From assembly GCF_001990265.1 (NCBI RefSeq), contig NZ_LYVN01000021.1, positions 1 to 42,709 on the forward strand: a stretch of DNA of 42,709 nt. Direction: 5' to 3'. Shown piece by piece: positions 39,165 to 42,709 of the stretch; the first letter of the stretch is position 1; each line of letters begins with the position of its first letter. The notes beneath the pieces were generated by a model, which saw nothing but the letters and a program-made list of their open reading frames with translations, searched no databases and had not been told where the DNA came from. This DNA is from Sphingopyxis sp. KK2 (GTDB lineage Bacteria; Pseudomonadota; Alphaproteobacteria; Sphingomonadales; Sphingomonadaceae). The position numbers and the translations under genes were made by a program.

Positions 39165-39545
39165 ATGCCACAGAAATTTTCCTGGTCGTTCAGCGGGGGC
39201 TCGCCCTCCGGTGCCGGCGTCAACAACGGCGGGAGCCTGGAGATCGACGCGATCACCAGCGCCGGGGTGACCCTCGTCAAGAATATGGGCGCCGACCGCG
39301 ATCTCGCGCTGCAGATCGACGATGTCGAAAAGCTCGCCTTCTTCATCATGACCTCGTCGCTCAACGACGGATCGGTCGACGTGAAGACCGACAGCGCGAC
39401 GCGCACCACGCTCACCGGCCCGCTCATCCTTTATGGCGAGGCGATCAAGCTGTTCGCCGGCGATCTCCAGACGATCAGCCTCAAGAACAGCTCGGCGACC
39501 GACGCCGCCGATATCACCATCCTGATGGGCTTCAAGCTCGACTGA
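39165..39545 (+). CDS. Unknown 126-residue protein at head of contractile tail cluster
   Basis: Protein of 126 residues, no signal peptide, predicted mostly beta with Ser/Thr/Gly-rich loops: GGSPSGAGVNNGGSLEIDAI, NDGSVDVKTDSATRTTL and KLFAGDLQTISLKNSSA. I do not recognise it. It lies 69 bp upstream of the tail sheath gene on the same strand and probably belongs to that operon. The ATG at 39165 has AGGGAGG 11 bases upstream; a GTG at 39156 is possible but too close. It could be a small structural, decoration or baseplate component. The 298 bp before it have no gene and should carry the operon promoter; no clear hexamers seen. Confidence 0.7.
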   Translation: MPQKFSWSFSGGSPSGAGVNNGGSLEIDAITSAGVTLVKNMGADRDLALQIDDVEKLAFFIMTSSLNDGSVDVKTDSATRTTLTGPLILYGEAIKLFAGDLQTISLKNSSATDAADITILMGFKLD

Positions 39546-39614
39546 CAAGCGCGGCTCCCCGAAGCCATTTTCATTGGGGGGCCCCTATCCGACTGGCGAA
39601 AAGGGAGTGCAGCC

Positions 39615-41201
39615 ATGCCCGTGTCCGTGACCTATCCCGGTGTCTATATCCAGGAACTGCCATCGGGGGTGCGCACCGTTAGCGGCGTCGCGACCTCGAT
39701 CGCCGCCTTTGTCGGGCGCGCGCTGCGCGGTCCGGTGAACCAGCCGCTGACCTGTTTCAGCTTCGGCGAATTCACCCGCCGCTTCGGCGGCCTGTGGGCG
39801 AATGGGCCGATGTCCTATGCGATCGACGATTTCTATGGCAATGGCGGCGGCCAGGCCGAGGTCGTGCGGCTGTTCAAGCCCAGGGCGGCCGATGACGACG
39901 GCATCGCGCTGCTCGAGATCGGCGCGCTCGCGCTGCGGGCGTCGAGCCCGGGCGAGTGGGGCAACAACCTGACCGGCAGCGCGTCGCACCCCGACGTCGC
40001 CGACCCCGTCGGCGCGGCGCAGGCGGCGGAGAAATATGGCCTCGCCGTCGCCGACCTGTTCGACATCCGGATCGAGGACAAGGCGACGGGGGCGGTCGAG
40101 GTCTTCCGCAACCTCACCGTCAGGGACAGCGGCGGCGCCCGCCGCTTCGACCGCGTGCTCGCCGCCGAATCGAGCCTCGTGCAATGCCAGCTCAACGTCA
40201 ACGGCACCCCCAAGCTCGGCGTGCGCCCGGCGAATGGCGCGACCGGCACCGGCGCCGACGGCAATGACGGCGACCCGCTGCTCGACGTCGATTATATCGG
40301 CGACCCGGCGACCAAGACCGGCATCTACGCGCTCAAGAAGTCGGACATCTTCAACCTGCTGTGCATCCCCCCCGATACGCGCGACGGCACGCTGCCGCGC
40401 ACGGTCAACGAGAAAGCGGCGCAATTCTGCAAGGAAGAGCGCGCGGTGCTGATCGTCGATCCCCCCGCCGAGTGGGAGGCGAAGCCCGAGGAAGCGGCGG
40501 CGCTGGTCAAGACGAAGCAGCTCGACGGCGCGACTGCGGTGCTGTCGATGTCCTTCGCCGACAATGCCGCGCTCTATTTCCCGCGCATCCGCCGGCGCGA
40601 TCCCAAGCGTGGCGGCCAGATCGACAGCTTCGTCCCGTGCGGCGCGGTGGCGGGAATCATCGCCCGCACGGATACGAACCGCGGCGTGTGGAAATCGCCC
40701 GCCGGCATGTCGGCGACGCTCGCGGGGGTCGAGGGGCTGACGGTCAAGATGACCGACGAGGAGAACGGCCTGCTCAACCCGATCGGGGTCAATTGCCTGC
40801 GCAGCTTCCCCGGCACGGGCCTGACCGTCTGGGGCGCGCGCACCTTGCGCGGGTCGGACCAGCTGTCCGACGATTATAAATATCTCGCGGTCCGCCGCCT
40901 TGCGCTGTTCATCGAGGAAAGCCTCTATCGCGGCACGCAATGGGTGGTGTTCGAGGGCAATGACGAACCGCTGTGGGCGCAGATCCGCCTGTCGGTCGGC
41001 ACCTTCATGCAGCGCCTGTTCAAGCAGGGCGCCTTCCAGGGCGCGAGCCCGCGCGACGCCTATTTCGTCCGCTGCGACGCCAGCACGACGACGCAGGACG
41101 ACCGTAACCAGGGCATCGTCAACATCGTCGTCGGTTTCGCGCCGCTGTTGCCGGCCGAATTCGTCGTCATTTCCATCCAGCAGATCCGCAACGCGGCCTG
41201 A
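39615..41201 (+). CDS. Contractile tail sheath protein
   Basis: Protein of 528 residues. Sheath N-terminus VTYPGVYIQELPSGVRTVSGVATSIAAFVGRALRGPVNQPLTCFSFGEFTRRFGG is the classical phage/eCIS sheath pattern, and the C-terminal part has GVNCLRSFPGTGLTVWGARTL, YLAVRRLALFIEESLYRGTQWVVFEGNDEPLW and a final strand-forming segment for subunit linking. The sheath surrounds the tube and contracts to drive it through a membrane. With the tube and baseplate genes following, a contractile injection system is indicated. AAAAGGGAG precedes the ATG. Confidence 0.95.
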   Translation: MPVSVTYPGVYIQELPSGVRTVSGVATSIAAFVGRALRGPVNQPLTCFSFGEFTRRFGGLWANGPMSYAIDDFYGNGGGQAEVVRLFKPRAADDDGIALLEIGALALRASSPGEWGNNLTGSASHPDVADPVGAAQAAEKYGLAVADLFDIRIEDKATGAVEVFRNLTVRDSGGARRFDRVLAAESSLVQCQLNVNGTPKLGVRPANGATGTGADGNDGDPLLDVDYIGDPATKTGIYALKKSDIFNLLCIPPDTRDGTLPRTVNEKAAQFCKEERAVLIVDPPAEWEAKPEEAAALVKTKQLDGATAVLSMSFADNAALYFPRIRRRDPKRGGQIDSFVPCGAVAGIIARTDTNRGVWKSPAGMSATLAGVEGLTVKMTDEENGLLNPIGVNCLRSFPGTGLTVWGARTLRGSDQLSDDYKYLAVRRLALFIEESLYRGTQWVVFEGNDEPLWAQIRLSVGTFMQRLFKQGAFQGASPRDAYFVRCDASTTTQDDRNQGIVNIVVGFAPLLPAEFVVISIQQIRNAA

Positions 41202-41219
41202 CCATAAGGGAGAGCGATC

Positions 41220-41753
41220 ATGGCACCACCTTTCAGCGTCAACCCCGAGCGGCGCGACCCGTACAAGACCTACAAGTTCCGCCTGCGGCTGCCCGACGGC
41301 GCCTATCTTGCGGGGCTCAGCAAGATGAGCGCGCTCAAGCGCAGCACCGAAGTCGTCAAGTTCCGCGAAGGCGGCGACCCGTCGACCTCGCGCAAGTCGC
41401 CCGGCCAGACCGAATATGAAGCGGTCACGCTCGAACGCGGGGTCACCCACGACACGACCTTCGAGCAATGGGCGAACAAGGTGTGGAACTTCGGCTCGGG
41501 GCTCGGCGCCGAGGTGTCCTTGAAGGATTTCCGCAAGGACCTCGTCCTCGAAATCTACAACGAGGCGGGGCAGCTCGTGCTCGCCTATCGCCTCTTCCGC
41601 TGCTGGCCTTCCGAATTCGTGGCCTTTCCCGATCTCGACGCCTCGGCGAGCGCGGTCGCGATCCAGACGCTCAAGCTGGAGAATGAGGGCTGGGAACGCG
41701 ACTATGACGTCGCCGAACCCGCCGAGCCGAGCTTCACCGAACCGACGCTGTAG
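41220..41753 (+). CDS. Tail tube protein (gp19-like)
   Basis: Protein of 177 residues. The pattern FRLRLPDGAYLAGLSKMSALKRSTEVVKFREGGDPSTSRKSPGQTEYEAVTLERGVTHDTTFEQWANKVWN is that of T4-type tail tube proteins used in extracellular contractile injection systems. The C-terminus has an acidic or proline-rich tail. It assembles the inner tube inside the sheath. It starts 18 bp after the sheath stop codon, with AGGGAGAG upstream. Confidence 0.93.
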   Translation: MAPPFSVNPERRDPYKTYKFRLRLPDGAYLAGLSKMSALKRSTEVVKFREGGDPSTSRKSPGQTEYEAVTLERGVTHDTTFEQWANKVWNFGSGLGAEVSLKDFRKDLVLEIYNEAGQLVLAYRLFRCWPSEFVAFPDLDASASAVAIQTLKLENEGWERDYDVAEPAEPSFTEPTL

Positions 41754-41758
41754 GGCCG

Positions 41759-42454
41759 GTGCATCGTTTCACCGCCCTGGAGCTGATCGAGATCAGCGAA
41801 AGCGGCGCGTCGCTGGGACCCGCCGGCCGCGGGCTGTTGCTGCTCGTTTCCGGAGGCCTGCCCCGCGAGGCGGCCGAAGCGCTGCCGCTCGGCGCGCGCG
41901 ACCGGGCGCTGTTCGGCTTGCGCGCCGCGCAGTTCGGACCGCGCATGGAGATCGCGCAGGTCTGCACCGCCTGCGGCGAGGCGATGGAATATGCGCTCAC
42001 CGCCGCCGACCTCGGCCGCGATGCCTTGGTGGGTGAGGGCGCAGGCGAGGGCGTGCCCACCGCGACCGTCGACGGCATCACCGTGCGCGCGATCAATGCC
42101 GGCGACCTCGCCGCGTGCGAGCGCGAGGGTGATGCCGGTGCCGCTCGCCGCGTCCTGCGTGCCCGCGTCGCGCCCGGCGGCGGTGCGATCGACGACGACC
42201 GGCTCGACACGATCCTCGGCCACCTCGATCCCGACGCCGAACTCGACATTGCAGCGGCATGCCCCGCCTGCGGCGCCGACCAAGTGCTCGCCTTCGACAT
42301 CGCGGCCTTCTTCTGGGACGAATTTGCGCTGCGCGTGCCGCGCCTGCTCGACGATGTCGTCGACCTCGCCCACGCCTTTCACTGGTCCGAACGCGACATA
42401 TTGGCGCTGACCGCGTCGCGGCGGAATTTCTACCTGTCTCGGGTGCGCGCATGA
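41759..42454 (+). CDS. T4-type baseplate protein with two CxxC motifs
   Basis: Protein of 231 residues. A conserved baseplate-type protein resembling the T4 gp26-like baseplate family, as found after the tube genes in eCIS clusters. It contains CTACGEAMEY (Cys69, Cys72) and CPACGADQVL (Cys168, Cys171), two CxxC pairs that may together bind zinc. The C-terminus FFWDEFALRVPRLLDDVVDLAHAFHWSERDILALTASRRNFYLSRV is the best conserved part. The GTG at 41759 is five bases after the tube stop codon; the stop overlaps the next start as ATGA. Role: structural baseplate component (family-level call). Confidence 0.8.
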   Translation: MHRFTALELIEISESGASLGPAGRGLLLLVSGGLPREAAEALPLGARDRALFGLRAAQFGPRMEIAQVCTACGEAMEYALTAADLGRDALVGEGAGEGVPTATVDGITVRAINAGDLAACEREGDAGAARRVLRARVAPGGGAIDDDRLDTILGHLDPDAELDIAAACPACGADQVLAFDIAAFFWDEFALRVPRLLDDVVDLAHAFHWSERDILALTASRRNFYLSRVRA

Positions 42455-42709
42455 CCGGGCTGCTCGCCCGTATGGCCGCGCGCGCGGCGGGGACGGTGCC
42501 GGTCGCGGCGCCGCGCATCCCGACGCGCTTCGAACCGCTACCCGAGGAGCTGGGGCAGCCGCAAAGCCAGGTGCCCCCGCCGGCCGCCCCGCTTGCCGCG
42601 CCGCCGCTGGCCGATCCGGTCGCGCCTGCATCGGTGCCGGCCCCCGTTCACCCGCTGGCCGTCGCGCCACCAGCTGCGCCGGTCGCGCCACCACCGCTCG
42701 CTGCTATTG
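42451..42709 (+). CDS. Pro/Ala-rich protein of contractile tail cluster, 3' end cut by the window
   Basis: Only the first 86 residues are visible. It starts with MTGLLARMAARAAGTVPVAAPRIPTRFEP and continues as a Pro/Ala/Val-rich stretch with repeated P-x-A-P. Coupled to the baseplate gene by ATGA overlap, so clearly in the same operon. I do not recognise it. The low-complexity tail may be a disordered linker. No function is claimed. Confidence 0.7.
   Translation, partial: MTGLLARMAARAAGTVPVAAPRIPTRFEPLPEELGQPQSQVPPPAAPLAAPPLADPVAPASVPAPVHPLAVAPPAAPVAPPPLAAI

Overview
The window reads as a chromosomal segment of a high-GC alphaproteobacterium of the order Sphingomonadales, most likely Sphingopyxis or a close relative. 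This is inferred from gene content (UPF0262, DUF2849/DUF934 in a sulfur operon, succinylglutamate-semialdehyde dehydrogenase, RcnB-like and EF-hand proteins) and from recurrent intergenic palindromes of the sort seen in sphingomonads. It was not tested by any search. Most of the window is ordinary core genome. The accessory parts are a low-GC orphan gene near 4.5 kb, two small GIY-YIG cassettes, and a contractile-injection gene cluster at the right end.

Layout. 1-6 kb: the 3' part of a transglutaminase-like gene, two tandem paralogous Cys-rich small proteins, release factor 3 (prfC), an Imm11-like orphan and DNA polymerase IV (dinB). 6-10 kb: tRNA-Gly(TCC), a DUF1328 membrane peptide, then an EF-hand protein, OmpR-type response regulator and histidine kinase that appear to form one operon. 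9.6-12.5 kb: thioesterase, trans-acting enoyl reductase-like protein, DoxX and a 52-residue peptide gene that looks like a lasso-peptide precursor. 12.5-18.3 kb: a secreted GH5 glycosidase behind a LacI-type operator, dcd, cdd, a GH25 protein, UPF0262 and dnaB. 18.7-22.7 kb: a tightly packed assimilatory sulfate reduction operon (SUMT, DUF2849, cysI, DUF934, cysH). 22.7-35.7 kb: astD, an alpha/beta hydrolase overlapping a GT4 glycosyltransferase, a nitronate monooxygenase-type protein, a 2-hydroxyacid dehydrogenase, small secreted proteins, a thiolase, a coniferyl-aldehyde dehydrogenase and an AI-2E-type permease. 35.8-38.9 kb: tRNA-Leu(CAA), a tandem-PilZ protein and a DUF885 protein. 39.2 kb to the end: an unknown 126-residue protein, tail sheath, tail tube, a T4-type baseplate protein and a Pro/Ala-rich protein cut by the window edge. 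This is the left part of an extracellular contractile injection system or related phage-tail-like particle.

The most unusual structure is a pair of independent, diverged GIY-YIG single-domain genes. Each is boxed by exact inverted copies of its own palindromic repeat (30 bp at 18270/18660, 35 bp at 27969/28310), with a third degenerate copy on the 3' side. In both, the stop codon touches or almost touches a repeat, the outer end of the repeat begins CGTCAT, and the cassette sits between two convergent genes. This resembles REP/RAYT organisation but with a GIY-YIG nuclease in place of the tyrosine transposase.

Three regulatory signals are also readable: a TGCGACA-N3-TGCGACA direct repeat about 100 bp upstream of both the EF-hand/two-component operon and the distant RcnB-like gene, a LacI-type palindrome in the GH5 promoter, and a LiuR-like palindrome upstream of the enoyl reductase gene.
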